From positions 1 to 38,103 of the forward strand of contig JADZCC010000086.1 in NCBI GenBank assembly GCA_020851785.1: a stretch of DNA of 38,103 nt, written 5' to 3'. This DNA comes from Anaerolineales bacterium. GTDB taxonomy: Bacteria; Chloroflexota; Anaerolineae; Anaerolineales; Villigracilaceae. The translations under genes and the position numbers were made by a program. Shown one piece after another: positions 24,556 to 33,478 of this stretch. Every line of letters starts with the position of its first letter. The first letter of the stretch is position 1. The notes under the pieces are model-generated. The model had not been told where the DNA came from. It saw only the letters and a list, made by a program, of their open reading frames with translations, and ran no database searches.

Positions 24556-26880
24556 GTGAAAAAAATACTCGCATTTATTTTTCTGCCCATCCTTGTGCTT
24601 GGCAATTTCGCCCGGGTTGCGGCTAGTGAGCCAAAAAATACTACCTTTTACGGGGAGATTAACGCCCCGGCCGAGGTTGGGGAAGGCGATAATGCCTCCC
24701 TTAGTTTTGCGCAGTTAGGCTTTCGTCAGACTGAATTAACCAGCCCCTTTGACGTAACGCATCTGCTTTTTAGCATTCCGCCGAATTGGAAATTGGCGGC
24801 TGGCGGCGACATTCAAATTGACTATGATGTTATGTTGTCCGGCTCTGGGTTGGCGCAGTTGGCCAGTTCGGGCAACCCCTATGGCGGTTCGTTAACGGTT
24901 TCTTTTAACAATCAAGTGATTGGAACGATCTCCTTAAGCGCCACCGGGAGCAACTCTGCGCGTTTCCAGATCCCGCAGGAAGCGCTTTCGCCAGCCACCG
25001 CCGATGGCCGCCATGTGTTGAAAATTGCGCTGGACGCCCAGTTTAGCTGTCAATATGACGTGCGCGCCACCGTGACGATTAAGAATACCTCCATCCTTAA
25101 TTTGGTTTACGGCATAACCCCGCCGGATTTAAACTTGTCGCGTCTGCCAGCCCCATTTTATACTTCCAATGCGCTGGTTCCAGAGCGCACGCTCGTCGTT
25201 ACCCCGGATTCTCCCACCCCGGGCGAATTGCAAGCGGCGTTGAATATCATGGCGGGCTTTGGTTCGATGGTGGGGAGTACGGCGGATTTTTCATTGGTCA
25301 ATTCCGGCAAGGTGACAAACGACGATCTGGCAACCAGTAATTTTATTTTTGTAGGCGAGCCGGATAAACTGCCGTTATTGTCCAATGTAATTACCCTTCC
25401 ATTGAAAGTGGAAGCCGGAAACTTTCCGAACCTTCCTCCAGACTCAGCTTCGGATGGCGTGGTTCAGATGGCGGTTTCGCCGTGGAATGCCGCAAAGTCA
25501 ATTTTGCTGGTCAGCGGCAAGAGCGAAGACGCGGTTCAAAAGGCTTCTCAGGCGGTCAGTTCTGGCAACATTTTTATTTATCAAGACCCGACGCTGGCCT
25601 ATGTTAAAGAAGTTCAGCCATCCATGAATAGCATTCCGTTGGTTGAAAACTTTAGCGTTCAAAATCTCGGCTACCCAACTGAAACGCTGAATGGACTTGG
25701 CGTGAGTAGCGTGGACTATACGTTTATGGTTGCCAAGCAACAGCTTTTTACCAGAGACGGCTACTTTGAATTGTTTTATTATCATTCCGCGCTCGTTGAT
25801 AACGGCCTGTCTTCTTTGAATATCGAATTAAATGGGCAGGTGATTAATAGCACGGCCCTCGATAAAGCGTCTGAAGAATTGACTTCCGTCCGCATCAAGA
25901 TACCGTTTGGCATATTGCGCTATGGAGAAAATCGCCTGACGATTAGCACGCGGCTCGCGGCCGACACATCCTGCGACGAATCTGGGTTTTCGGACCCCTG
26001 GGCGATTATTTCAGACCAGTCCAATTTCCACCTGCCCGAAGCGAATACGCTTGGCGCTTTTCAATACACCGCGATGGACTTGAAAAATTATCCGGGGCTT
26101 TTTGTAACGCAGAGCGATCTCGGCGACCTTGCTTTTGTGCTTTCAAAAACAGATTCGACCGGTTGGGGAATTGCAGGAAAACTGGCCTATGAGTTGGGGA
26201 GGGTCGCCAATCCGGCAATTTCGGGCATCAAGGCGGTTTATGCGGATGACGTTTCTCCTGAGATCCGTGAAAATTACTCAATGATCGTAATCGGTAAGGC
26301 CAGCACGCTCCCGATTATGAATGAGTTGAATGACAGCCTGCCAGCGCCGTTTGATTTCGCCACCGATACGGCCAGCGAACGGCAGTTGCAAATTGTCTAT
26401 CGTATTCCGCAGGGCGTGAGCGTGGGCTACCTGGAACTGTTCCATTCGCCATTCAATATTGATAAATTGATCATGGTGCTTTCCGGCAATGACGCCGCCG
26501 GGCTGGTCCTCTCTGGCGACGCCTTGCTCGTCAACGAGATTAATTCTCAGGTTTCCGGCGTGTTTGCGATTACAAACGGCAAGCAAGTGGCGGTGGGCGA
26601 CGATCAAGCCATCTTCTCCACGGTGGGGGATGTTGTGCCGAATGCGGATGCAGTGGTTACAACTCCGCTTCCTTCGGGAACCAACCCCGCTTTAAATACC
26701 GCTCCGCCAAGTTGGCTTATGCCATTTCTAATGACCACTGGTGGAATCATCCTGATCATTATTGCCTTTGTGGCTAAAAATGCCTTTTCGCGCAAACGCA
26801 AAGCCAGCGTTGACCTTCCGCGAGATGGCGAGGAATCTGAGGCAGAAGAGACCGGGAGCGACGAAGAAAAACCCGAGTAG
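24556..26880 (+). CDS. BcsB-like cellulose synthase regulatory/periplasmic subunit homologue
   Basis: A 774-residue protein with a signal peptide (KKILAFIFLPILVLGNFARVAAS), a long extracytoplasmic region and one C-terminal membrane anchor (about 719-742, WLMPFLMTTGGIILIIIAFV), then a Lys/Arg stop and an acidic tail. The beta-sandwich and flavodoxin-like repeats match BcsB: GSLTVSFNNQVIGTISLS, FQIPQEALSPATADGRHVLK, YFELFYYHSALVDNGLSSLN and RIKIPFGILRYGENRL. BcsB guides the glucan from the synthase. Here no BcsA with PilZ is nearby. GTG 24556 is chosen because AAGGTG lies six bases upstream and it gives a clean signal peptide; the frame is open back to TTG 24508. Confidence 0.82.
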   Translation: MKKILAFIFLPILVLGNFARVAASEPKNTTFYGEINAPAEVGEGDNASLSFAQLGFRQTELTSPFDVTHLLFSIPPNWKLAAGGDIQIDYDVMLSGSGLAQLASSGNPYGGSLTVSFNNQVIGTISLSATGSNSARFQIPQEALSPATADGRHVLKIALDAQFSCQYDVRATVTIKNTSILNLVYGITPPDLNLSRLPAPFYTSNALVPERTLVVTPDSPTPGELQAALNIMAGFGSMVGSTADFSLVNSGKVTNDDLATSNFIFVGEPDKLPLLSNVITLPLKVEAGNFPNLPPDSASDGVVQMAVSPWNAAKSILLVSGKSEDAVQKASQAVSSGNIFIYQDPTLAYVKEVQPSMNSIPLVENFSVQNLGYPTETLNGLGVSSVDYTFMVAKQQLFTRDGYFELFYYHSALVDNGLSSLNIELNGQVINSTALDKASEELTSVRIKIPFGILRYGENRLTISTRLAADTSCDESGFSDPWAIISDQSNFHLPEANTLGAFQYTAMDLKNYPGLFVTQSDLGDLAFVLSKTDSTGWGIAGKLAYELGRVANPAISGIKAVYADDVSPEIRENYSMIVIGKASTLPIMNELNDSLPAPFDFATDTASERQLQIVYRIPQGVSVGYLELFHSPFNIDKLIMVLSGNDAAGLVLSGDALLVNEINSQVSGVFAITNGKQVAVGDDQAIFSTVGDVVPNADAVVTTPLPSGTNPALNTAPPSWLMPFLMTTGGIILIIIAFVAKNAFSRKRKASVDLPRDGEESEAEETGSDEEKPE

Positions 26881-26898
26881 CGTTGACATTCATGGGTT

Positions 26899-26950
26899 GA
26901 GGAGCGCCGACTAAACCGACGCTCCTCTAATTCCCGCAGTCGTTTTTTTT
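26899..26950 (+). terminator. Hairpin with distal T-run after the BcsB-like gene
   Basis: GAGGAGCG (26899-26906) pairs with CGCTCCTC (26920-26927), an 8-bp GC-rich stem with a 13-base loop. A run of eight T (26943-26950) follows 15 bases later, which is too far for a classic intrinsic terminator. It may still mark the end of the polysaccharide operon. Confidence 0.4.
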
Positions 26951-26969
26951 GCATTTCGCGGCAATATCC

Positions 26970-26998
26970 TTGACGAAATAGCGGGAATGGAATAACCT
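26970..26998 (+). promoter_or_regulatory. Promoter of tRNA-Arg
   Basis: TTGACG (26970-26975), 17 bases, then TAACCT (26993-26998). Transcription would begin near 27005, three bases before the tRNA 5' end at 27008. The -35 matches five of six bases; the -10 is weak. Confidence 0.55.
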
Positions 26999-27007
26999 AT
27001 GTGCCTT

Positions 27008-27080
27008 GCCCCAGTAGCTCAATGGATAGAGCGCCTGACTTCGGATCAGTAGGTTGTGGGTTCGACTCCTGCCTGGGGCG
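27008..27080 (+). tRNA. tRNA-Arg, anticodon TCG
   Basis: This is a full 73-base cloverleaf. The acceptor arm GCCCCAG pairs with CTGGGGC, the D-arm is GCTC/GAGC, the anticodon arm has stem CTGA/TCAG around the loop CTTCGGA with TCG at positions 34-36, and the T-arm holds GGTTCGACTCC. The discriminator base is G, and CCA is not encoded (CCT follows). The outermost anticodon-stem pair is C/T, a mismatch. A T-run follows at once (CTTTTTATTT), serving as a terminator. Confidence 0.95.
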
Positions 27081-27166
27081 CCTTTTTATTTAAAAGACAA
27101 ATAACTTCGCTTCCTGCCTGCGTTTGCTGAATGGCAGAGTTTTGATCTCCTCATCAAGGACGCGTT

Positions 27167-28132
27167 ATGTTGAGCATACAGACGTTTGGCGGAAAAGTTA
27201 TCGAGAATCTTGAAAAAGTAATTGTTGGGAAAAGGCAGTCTGTTGAGTTGATTGTGATTGGACTGCTGTGTCAGGGACATATTTTGATTGAAGATGTGCC
27301 CGGCGTGGGGAAGACGGTTCTGGCTAGAAGCCTTGCGCGCTCTTTAGATTGCACATTTAACCGCATCCAGTTTACGCCGGACATGCTTCCCAGCGATGTG
27401 ACCGGGGTTTCCATCTACAACCAACAAACCAATCAATTTGAATTTCGACCCGGCCCAATCCTGGGTCAAATTGTCCTCGCGGACGAGATCAACCGCGCCA
27501 CGCCCAAGACACAGGCGGCCTTGCTTGAAGCGATGGAAGAACATCAAGTGACGGTGGATGGCGAAACGCATCGTCTGCTCAGCCCGTTTATGGTTCTGGC
27601 TACGCAAAACCCAATTGAATACGAAGGGACGTTCCCCCTGCCTGAAGCGCAATTGGATCGTTTTCTTTTACGCCTAAAATTAGGATACCCCTCCATAACG
27701 GACGAGATGCGCATCCTAGGGGAGCAACAACTCCAGCATCCGCTGAGTTTGCTTCAGCCCGTTGCGACGGTGGACGAGATTTTGCGAGCGGTTGAAGAAG
27801 TAAAACAAGTGTTTATTTCTGAGGCGCTGAAACGTTATATTGTGGAGTTGACCACCCGTACCCGTCAAAGTTCCGACGTGTATCTGGGGGCCAGCCCGCG
27901 CGGCTCTTTGGCTTTGGCGCGCGCCAGCCGCGCCCGAGCCGCTTTGCTGGGGCGCGACCACGTTCTGCCGGACGATGTTCAAGCGTTGGCGGCGCCCGTT
28001 TTGGCGCATCGAATTATCGTTAGCTCCGCCGCGCGCCTCCGCGACTTAAGCTCAAGCCGCATTGTGCAGGAAGTGATTCACGCCACGCCTGTTCCGGGCG
28101 GTGATTTCTCGCCCAGTGCGAACGGAAAATGA
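27167..28132 (+). CDS. MoxR-family AAA+ ATPase
   Basis: A 321-residue protein. Walker [18 protein letters not shown] (about 46-62), Walker B in [20 protein letters not shown], and the sensor-1 region [20 protein letters not shown] followed by EAQLDRFLL are all characteristic of MoxR AAA+ chaperones; the C-terminal lid has [20 protein letters not shown]. These proteins remodel or insert cofactors or metal into partner proteins, usually with a DUF58 protein coded next door, as here. The two reading frames adjoin, implying co-translation. Confidence 0.95.
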   Translation: MLSIQTFGGKVIENLEKVIVGKRQSVELIVIGLLCQGHILIEDVPGVGKTVLARSLARSLDCTFNRIQFTPDMLPSDVTGVSIYNQQTNQFEFRPGPILGQIVLADEINRATPKTQAALLEAMEEHQVTVDGETHRLLSPFMVLATQNPIEYEGTFPLPEAQLDRFLLRLKLGYPSITDEMRILGEQQLQHPLSLLQPVATVDEILRAVEEVKQVFISEALKRYIVELTTRTRQSSDVYLGASPRGSLALARASRARAALLGRDHVLPDDVQALAAPVLAHRIIVSSAARLRDLSSSRIVQEVIHATPVPGGDFSPSANGK

Positions 28133-28133
28133 T

Positions 28134-29453
28134 GTGAAATCCGGGCGCGTTCTGATTGCGGCGCTACTTTTGATTGGACTCTTCGGGGTTGCGGTCAGCG
28201 GCTCTGTGGTTTACTCGCGTTTCCTGTATCTTGGAATCCTCCTGCTGGCGGTCGGTTTTATTTGGACTTATTGGGCTGGACGTTCTTTTCAATTGCAACG
28301 AACTTCACGGATTCAGCGCGCCAGTGTGGGGGATGTTTTTGAAGAAAATTATGATTTAACCAATCGGAGCCGCCTGCTGGCCCCCTGGGTGGAAACGCTC
28401 AACGATTCAAATCTACCATTTGCCTCCGGCTCGCGCGTGTTAACTTCGTTTGCTGGAAAACAGAAAAGGCGCTATAGCGCGCGCACCTGGCTAACTCGAC
28501 GTGGAGCGTTTGCGCTGGGCCCCACGCGAATTTCAGTGGGCGATCCGTTTGGCTTCTTTCGTTATGAAAAAATATTTCCGGCGCGCCAAACTCTGATCGT
28601 TTTACCGATGTTGTTTGAAGTCAGTTCGTTTGTTTTTCCGCCTGGTTTATTGCCCGGCGGGCAGGTCATTCGCCGAAAGTCGGCGGATATCACCCCCCAT
28701 GCCGCGGGCGTGCGCGAATATCAACATGGCGACGCAATGAAGCGCATTCATTGGCCGGCCAGCGCAAAGCGGAACCGGCTGATCGTCAAAGAATTTGAAC
28801 AAGACCCGCAGGCGGAGGTCTGGCTCTTTTTGGACGCGCAGAAAACGACGCAGGTCTTCAACGACCAAAAACAAATCGCCGTTCCAGTGGAAGCGATGTT
28901 GTTCGGCAGAAAACCTAAATTTACCCTGCCGCCCTCCACGTTTGAATACGCCATTAGCATTGTCGCCTCGCTGACGCATTACTTCCTTACGCAAAAACGT
29001 TCGGTTGGCTTTGCCAGCGCGGTGCAAGGCGCAGACGAAAATTACATCGTCCACCCGGCTGAAAAAAGCGAGCGGCAGGAAGCGAAGGTTTTGGAAACGC
29101 TGGCGTTTATTGAAGCCAATGGCGGGCTTTCTTTGGTGGAGCTAATCTCGGCGCAGGCCGCCCAAATTCCGCAAGGCTCCAGCGTGGTTTTGGTCACTCC
29201 CAGCGTGAATTCGGAATTAATCCTCGCTGTGGATGATTTGCGAAAAAGATACTTGCGTCCGATGGTTGTCTTATTAGAGCCAGCCTCTTTTGGCGGCGAG
29301 CAAACTGCTGATAAAATATTGGCAGGCTTGCGCGAAAGGCGCGTTCCAGTCTGCGTGGTGCACTGCAACGCCAACCTTTCGCAAACGCTCTCGCACTTCA
29401 TTTCCGAGATTGACCCACAGGATTTTAAAACATGGCAAACTCCAACCCCATAA
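28134..29453 (+). CDS. DUF58 family protein, partner of MoxR
   Basis: About 439 residues from GTG 28134, which follows the MoxR stop by one base; the frame is open back to GTG 28101. Two N-terminal membrane segments (LIAALLLIGLFGVAVSG and FLYLGILLLAVGFIWTYWA) precede an extracytoplasmic beta domain. The DUF58 core follows: ADITPHAAGVREYQHGDAMK and RIHWPASAKRNRLIVKEFEQ. A vWA-like C-terminal domain ends near the stop. In other bacteria such MoxR/DUF58 pairs sit with transglutaminase genes and act in cell-envelope functions, but no transglutaminase is next here. Confidence 0.85.
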   Translation: MKSGRVLIAALLLIGLFGVAVSGSVVYSRFLYLGILLLAVGFIWTYWAGRSFQLQRTSRIQRASVGDVFEENYDLTNRSRLLAPWVETLNDSNLPFASGSRVLTSFAGKQKRRYSARTWLTRRGAFALGPTRISVGDPFGFFRYEKIFPARQTLIVLPMLFEVSSFVFPPGLLPGGQVIRRKSADITPHAAGVREYQHGDAMKRIHWPASAKRNRLIVKEFEQDPQAEVWLFLDAQKTTQVFNDQKQIAVPVEAMLFGRKPKFTLPPSTFEYAISIVASLTHYFLTQKRSVGFASAVQGADENYIVHPAEKSERQEAKVLETLAFIEANGGLSLVELISAQAAQIPQGSSVVLVTPSVNSELILAVDDLRKRYLRPMVVLLEPASFGGEQTADKILAGLRERRVPVCVVHCNANLSQTLSHFISEIDPQDFKTWQTPTP

Positions 29454-30340
29454 CGCTTGATTTGAATTTTCAAAATAAGACGCAGGCGATTGCGTCTTAT
29501 TTGATTAAGGGAAAGGATGCCGTGGTCTTAATTGAAAGCGGGCCCGGCTCGACCCTTTCCGCGCTGACGGCGGCTCTGGCGCAAGCGGCCTTATCGCCCC
29601 GCGACATTACCCACGTCCTGCTGACGCATATCCATCTCGACCATGCGGGCGCGGCTGGCTGGCTTTCCCGACAAGGCGCTGAAATTTACGTCCATCCCAA
29701 CGGCGCGGCGCATTTGCTCAACCCCGAAAAACTGATCGCCAGCGCAACCCGCATCTATGGCGATCGGATGGAAGCGCTCTGGGGTGAGTTTTTGCCCGTT
29801 GAGCAGAGTCGGCTAAAAGTCCCGGAAGATGCGCAGGAGATTTCGCTGGGCAATCTGAGATTTCTACCCATCAACACGCCGGGCCATGCCGATCATCATT
29901 ATGCCTATCTCTTTGAAGACTTGTGCTTTAGCGGCGATGTGGGCGGCGTGCGCATTCCCGGCTTTCCATATTTGCGCGCGCCCATGCCGCCGCCCGAACT
30001 GCATTTTGGAAAGTGGCGCGAAAGTTTGAAGCGTTTGCAGTCCCTGAAATTTAAGCGGATTGCGCCAACGCATTTTGGAATTTATGACGACGCCAATTGG
30101 CATTTGCAAACCCTGCAAAAAAACCTGGATGCAGTTGAGGCGTGGCTGGAAACGACCATGCCTCATCATCCGCCAATTGAGGAATTACGCGAGGAATTTA
30201 CGCAGTGGATGGACGCGCAGGCGCGTGAAGAAGCCTTAAGCCCGTCTGCGGTGGAAGCGTTTCGCCTGGCCAACCCTTTGGGCATGAGCGCAGACGGGCT
30301 GGCGCGCTATTGGAAGAAGTTTAGGACGCCTGAAAAATAA
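29432..30340 (+). CDS. Metallo-beta-lactamase-fold hydrolase
   Basis: The 302-residue protein has the full metal set: the H-x-H-x-D-H motif in VLLTHIHLDHAGAAG (about 61-75), the third metal histidine in INTPGHADHHYAYL, the bridging Asp in LCFSGDVGGVRI, and a final His in IAPTHFGIYDD. Such enzymes act on thioesters, lactones, phosphodiesters or glyoxalase II substrates; nothing here selects one. The ATG overlaps the DUF58 reading frame by 22 bases, so the two may be co-translated. The C-terminal extension with PHHPPIEELREEFTQW is helical and unknown. Confidence 0.88.
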   Translation: MANSNPITLDLNFQNKTQAIASYLIKGKDAVVLIESGPGSTLSALTAALAQAALSPRDITHVLLTHIHLDHAGAAGWLSRQGAEIYVHPNGAAHLLNPEKLIASATRIYGDRMEALWGEFLPVEQSRLKVPEDAQEISLGNLRFLPINTPGHADHHYAYLFEDLCFSGDVGGVRIPGFPYLRAPMPPPELHFGKWRESLKRLQSLKFKRIAPTHFGIYDDANWHLQTLQKNLDAVEAWLETTMPHHPPIEELREEFTQWMDAQAREEALSPSAVEAFRLANPLGMSADGLARYWKKFRTPEK

Positions 30341-30452
30341 GTTGAAACATGTCATGCGGAAGGGGTGACCTTTGAAACCTGCGGGATTTGGCGCTTGAGG
30401 CTATACTTTCATTCTGAACGGTTTTTGAAATTGAGAATGGAGGTTGGTTGAC

Positions 30453-31766
30453 ATGTTGACAGCCACGAATATTTATCAAACGCGAACGACCACCGCTCAG
30501 GAAGCGGTGAAAACGATCCAATCCGGCCAGCGCATCTTTTTATCGGGAAACGCTTCTGTTCCACAAACCTTGCTGGCCGCGCTGGTGGAATACGCCCCGC
30601 AGTTGAGCAACGTGGAAGTTTGTCAGGCGCTGACGATGGGCTCGGCGGATTATGTTGGCGCTCCCATGGCGGGACATTTGCGCGTCAATTCCATGTTCAT
30701 CAGCGCGAACATCCGCAAAGCGGTGCAGGCTGGGCAGGCGGATTTTACGCCCGTCCTGCTTTCTGAATTTCCTTTGCTGTTTAAGCGTGGCGCGCTTCCG
30801 CTGGATGTGGCGCTGGTGCATGTCTCCCCGCCGGACGAACATGGCTTTTGTAGCTTTGGGGTGGAAGTGGGGTTGACCAAGACTGCCGCTGAATCGGCGA
30901 AGGTGATTATTGCCGAAGTGAACGAACAAATGCCGCGCACGCTGGGCGATGCGTTTATTCATGTCAGCCGTTTGACGCACATTGTTCCGGTCAATTACCC
31001 AATCCCGGAACATGCAATGGCCGCCGATGGCGATTCGCAGATTGTTGAAAAAATTGCGGGGCATGTCGCTTCGTTGATTCCAGACGGCGCAACCTTGCAA
31101 TTGGGCATTGGATCAATTCCAGATGCGGTTTTGAAATTTTTGCGCGAGAAGAAAGATTTGGGCATCCATACGGAGTTGTTTTCCGAGGGCGTGATCGATC
31201 TGGTCAACATGGGCGTGATCACCAACGCCAGAAAGACGCTTCATCCGGGGAAGATTGTGGCTGGCTTTGTGCTGGGCACAAAACGGCTCTACGACTGGAT
31301 TCACGACAATCCCATGATCGAAATGCACCCGATTGAATATGTGAACGACCCGTTTGTTATCGCCCAGAACGAACGCATGACCGCGATCAATTCGGCGATT
31401 GAAGTGGATTTGACCGGCCAAGTCTGCGCTGATAGCATTGGGTCAAAACTCTACAGCGGACCGGGCGGCCAATTGGATTTTATCTACGGGTCATCGCGCT
31501 CCAAAGGTGGCGTACCCATTATCGCCCTGCCCAGTTCCGCTGTTTTGCGCGACGGAACCACGTTGAGCAAAATCGTCCCCATGTTGAAGTCCGGAGCCGG
31601 AGTGGTCACCACGCGCAATCATGTGCGCTTCGTGGTGACGGAATACGGCATTGCGGATTTGTACGGAAAGACCATCCGCCAGCGCGCTCAGGCTCTGATC
31701 AATGTGGCCCACCCGCAATTTCGAGAAGATTTGGCCAAACAGGCTGGAGAATTGCATTACGTGTAG
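30453..31766 (+). CDS. Acetyl-CoA hydrolase/CoA-transferase family protein (4-hydroxybutyrate CoA-transferase-like)
   Basis: A 437-residue protein with both family halves. The N-terminal half has VHVSPPDEHGFCSFGVEVG (about 120-138). The C-terminal half opens with LQLGIGSIPDAVLKFL and has GIHTELFSEGVIDL, where the active-site Glu of family I CoA-transferases normally lies, then LDFIYGSSRSKGGVPIIALP and RFVVTEYGIADLYGKTIRQR. It transfers CoA between acetate and other short acids. ATG 30453 follows GGAGG by nine bases; a TTG at 30444 is too close to that site. It is a single gene, not in a fermentation operon here, so its substrate is uncertain. Confidence 0.9.
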   Translation: MLTATNIYQTRTTTAQEAVKTIQSGQRIFLSGNASVPQTLLAALVEYAPQLSNVEVCQALTMGSADYVGAPMAGHLRVNSMFISANIRKAVQAGQADFTPVLLSEFPLLFKRGALPLDVALVHVSPPDEHGFCSFGVEVGLTKTAAESAKVIIAEVNEQMPRTLGDAFIHVSRLTHIVPVNYPIPEHAMAADGDSQIVEKIAGHVASLIPDGATLQLGIGSIPDAVLKFLREKKDLGIHTELFSEGVIDLVNMGVITNARKTLHPGKIVAGFVLGTKRLYDWIHDNPMIEMHPIEYVNDPFVIAQNERMTAINSAIEVDLTGQVCADSIGSKLYSGPGGQLDFIYGSSRSKGGVPIIALPSSAVLRDGTTLSKIVPMLKSGAGVVTTRNHVRFVVTEYGIADLYGKTIRQRAQALINVAHPQFREDLAKQAGELHYV

Positions 31767-31833
31767 CCATTTGAAGACATCCTGGCGCAACCTTGGGGTT
31801 CTTTGGTTGTTAATCAAGTAATCGGTTTCATCC

Positions 31834-31862
31834 TTGACAGCCTTTCATTTTTTACCTATCAT
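31834..31862 (+). promoter_or_regulatory. Promoter of pyruvate kinase with operator-like repeat
   Basis: A perfect TTGACA (31834-31839), 17-base spacer and TATCAT (31857-31862, five of six bases) form the strongest sigma70-type promoter in the window. A 17-bp inverted repeat ACCTAtcatcggTAGGT (31854-31870) covers the -10 box and could bind a regulator. The leader is about 100 bases, with AAGGAA before the ATG. Confidence 0.65.
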
Positions 31863-31967
31863 CGGTAGGTTTTGGAGTGAAGCGCGTTTTGTGAGGGGGA
31901 GGCTTTATTGTCCATTGCCCGTCTGTTTTGGATGGGTTAATTTATATACGAGAAGGAAAATATCACT

Positions 31968-33464
31968 ATGCGTAGGGCTAAGATCGTAGCCACAATTGGG
32001 CCAGCTTCAGATTCGGAAGAAATGCTGGAAAAACTAATCAAGGCGGGGATGAACGTTGCGCGCCTTAATTTTTCACACGGCACGCACGACCAACATGCGG
32101 CCCGCGTTACGACAATACGGAAGATTTCGAAGAAATTAAATACCCCGGTGGGCATCCTGCAGGACTTGCAAGGCCCGAAGATTCGTTTTGGCAAGTTGAG
32201 CGCTCCGGTTGAACTTGCGGTAGGCGAGCAGGTTTGCTTGTATGCCACCGAAGATCAGCCGCCCACAACCACCGAACAATTACTCCCCGTAGATTTCCGC
32301 GAACTATTTGACGCGGTCCACGTCGGCGATAAGCTCTTGCTCGACGATGGACGTTTGGCCCTGCAGGTTTCTTCGGCGCAAGGGCGCGTGGTTAAAGCGG
32401 AAGTGTTGGTCGGCGGTTTATTGTCTTCTCATAAAGGCATCAACCTGCCGGGCGTCAAACTCCGCATTTCTGGTTTTACCGAGAAAGACAAAGCCGACCT
32501 TGAATTTGGCATTTCTCAGGGCGTGGACGCGGTGGCGATTTCTTTTGTGCGGAGCGCCGACGACGTGAAGACCGTCCGCGCCGCGATGGTGGAGTTCTCA
32601 AAGGATAGGCGCGTTCCCTTTTTAATCGCCAAACTTGAAAAGCCGGAAGCGCTTACCGAGTTGGAAGCGATTTTGGACGTAGTAGATGGCGTGATGGTGG
32701 CGCGCGGCGACTTGGGCGTGGAACTTCCCCCGGAACGTGTGCCGCCGCTTCAGAAACATATTATCTACTCCGCTAATGCGCGCGCCAAATTGGTGATCAC
32801 AGCCACGCAAATGCTTGAGTCGATGATTCAGAATCCAATCCCCACGCGAGCCGAAGCCTCCGATGTGGCCAATGCGATTTTTGACGGCACGGACGCCGTG
32901 ATGCTATCCGCCGAAACCGCCTCCGGCGATTACCCCGTGGAAGCGGTTGCGATGATGGCGCGAATTGTCGTTGAAGCCGAATCTAACTTTGGGCAGTGGG
33001 GCAGTCGTCAGGATGCCCGCGCCGGACTTGGAAATAGCGACGCCGCTTCGATGGCCCGCGCCACCAACGAAATGGCGCACGATCACGAGGTTGCGGCGGT
33101 GTCGGTCTTTACCATGCAAGGCCGTTCCGCCTGGTTGATGTCTAAGGCGCGCCCTGAGAAGCAAATTTTGGCCTTCACCCCTGAAATGGAAACCTATAAC
33201 CAGATGGCTTTCCTGTGGGGCGTGAAGCCGCATCTGGCGCGGTACGCCAGCACGCTGGAAGAAATGCTGGCCGGCGTGGATGCGGCCTTGCTCGCCTCTG
33301 GCACGATGCAACCCGGCCAACAAATTGTGTTGGTTTGCGGGTATCCGGTGGGCGCCATGCGCGCGCCGAACATGGCTTTACTCCATGTGGTTGGAAGCGA
33401 AGCGACCTTGAACCTGGCCCGCAATTTATCGCAAAGTCGCGTCCCTAAAAAAGACGCTCCCTAG
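31968..33464 (+). CDS. pyk: Pyruvate kinase
   Basis: A 498-residue protein. RRAKIVATIGPASDSEEMLE at the N-terminus, the catalytic lysine region FLIAKLEKPEALTELEAI (about 221-238), the metal-binding motif VMVARGDLGVELPPERVP, and ITATQMLESMIQNPIPTRAE with GTDAVMLSAETASGDYP complete the barrel. The C-terminal allosteric domain (about 355-498) is present; no PEP-utilizer extension follows. It converts PEP and ADP to pyruvate and ATP in the last step of glycolysis. It has its own promoter and is followed after 14 bases by gltX, probably co-transcribed. Confidence 0.97.
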   Translation: MRRAKIVATIGPASDSEEMLEKLIKAGMNVARLNFSHGTHDQHAARVTTIRKISKKLNTPVGILQDLQGPKIRFGKLSAPVELAVGEQVCLYATEDQPPTTTEQLLPVDFRELFDAVHVGDKLLLDDGRLALQVSSAQGRVVKAEVLVGGLLSSHKGINLPGVKLRISGFTEKDKADLEFGISQGVDAVAISFVRSADDVKTVRAAMVEFSKDRRVPFLIAKLEKPEALTELEAILDVVDGVMVARGDLGVELPPERVPPLQKHIIYSANARAKLVITATQMLESMIQNPIPTRAEASDVANAIFDGTDAVMLSAETASGDYPVEAVAMMARIVVEAESNFGQWGSRQDARAGLGNSDAASMARATNEMAHDHEVAAVSVFTMQGRSAWLMSKARPEKQILAFTPEMETYNQMAFLWGVKPHLARYASTLEEMLAGVDAALLASGTMQPGQQIVLVCGYPVGAMRAPNMALLHVVGSEATLNLARNLSQSRVPKKDAP

Positions 33465-33478
33465 GAGAACGTGAAAGT

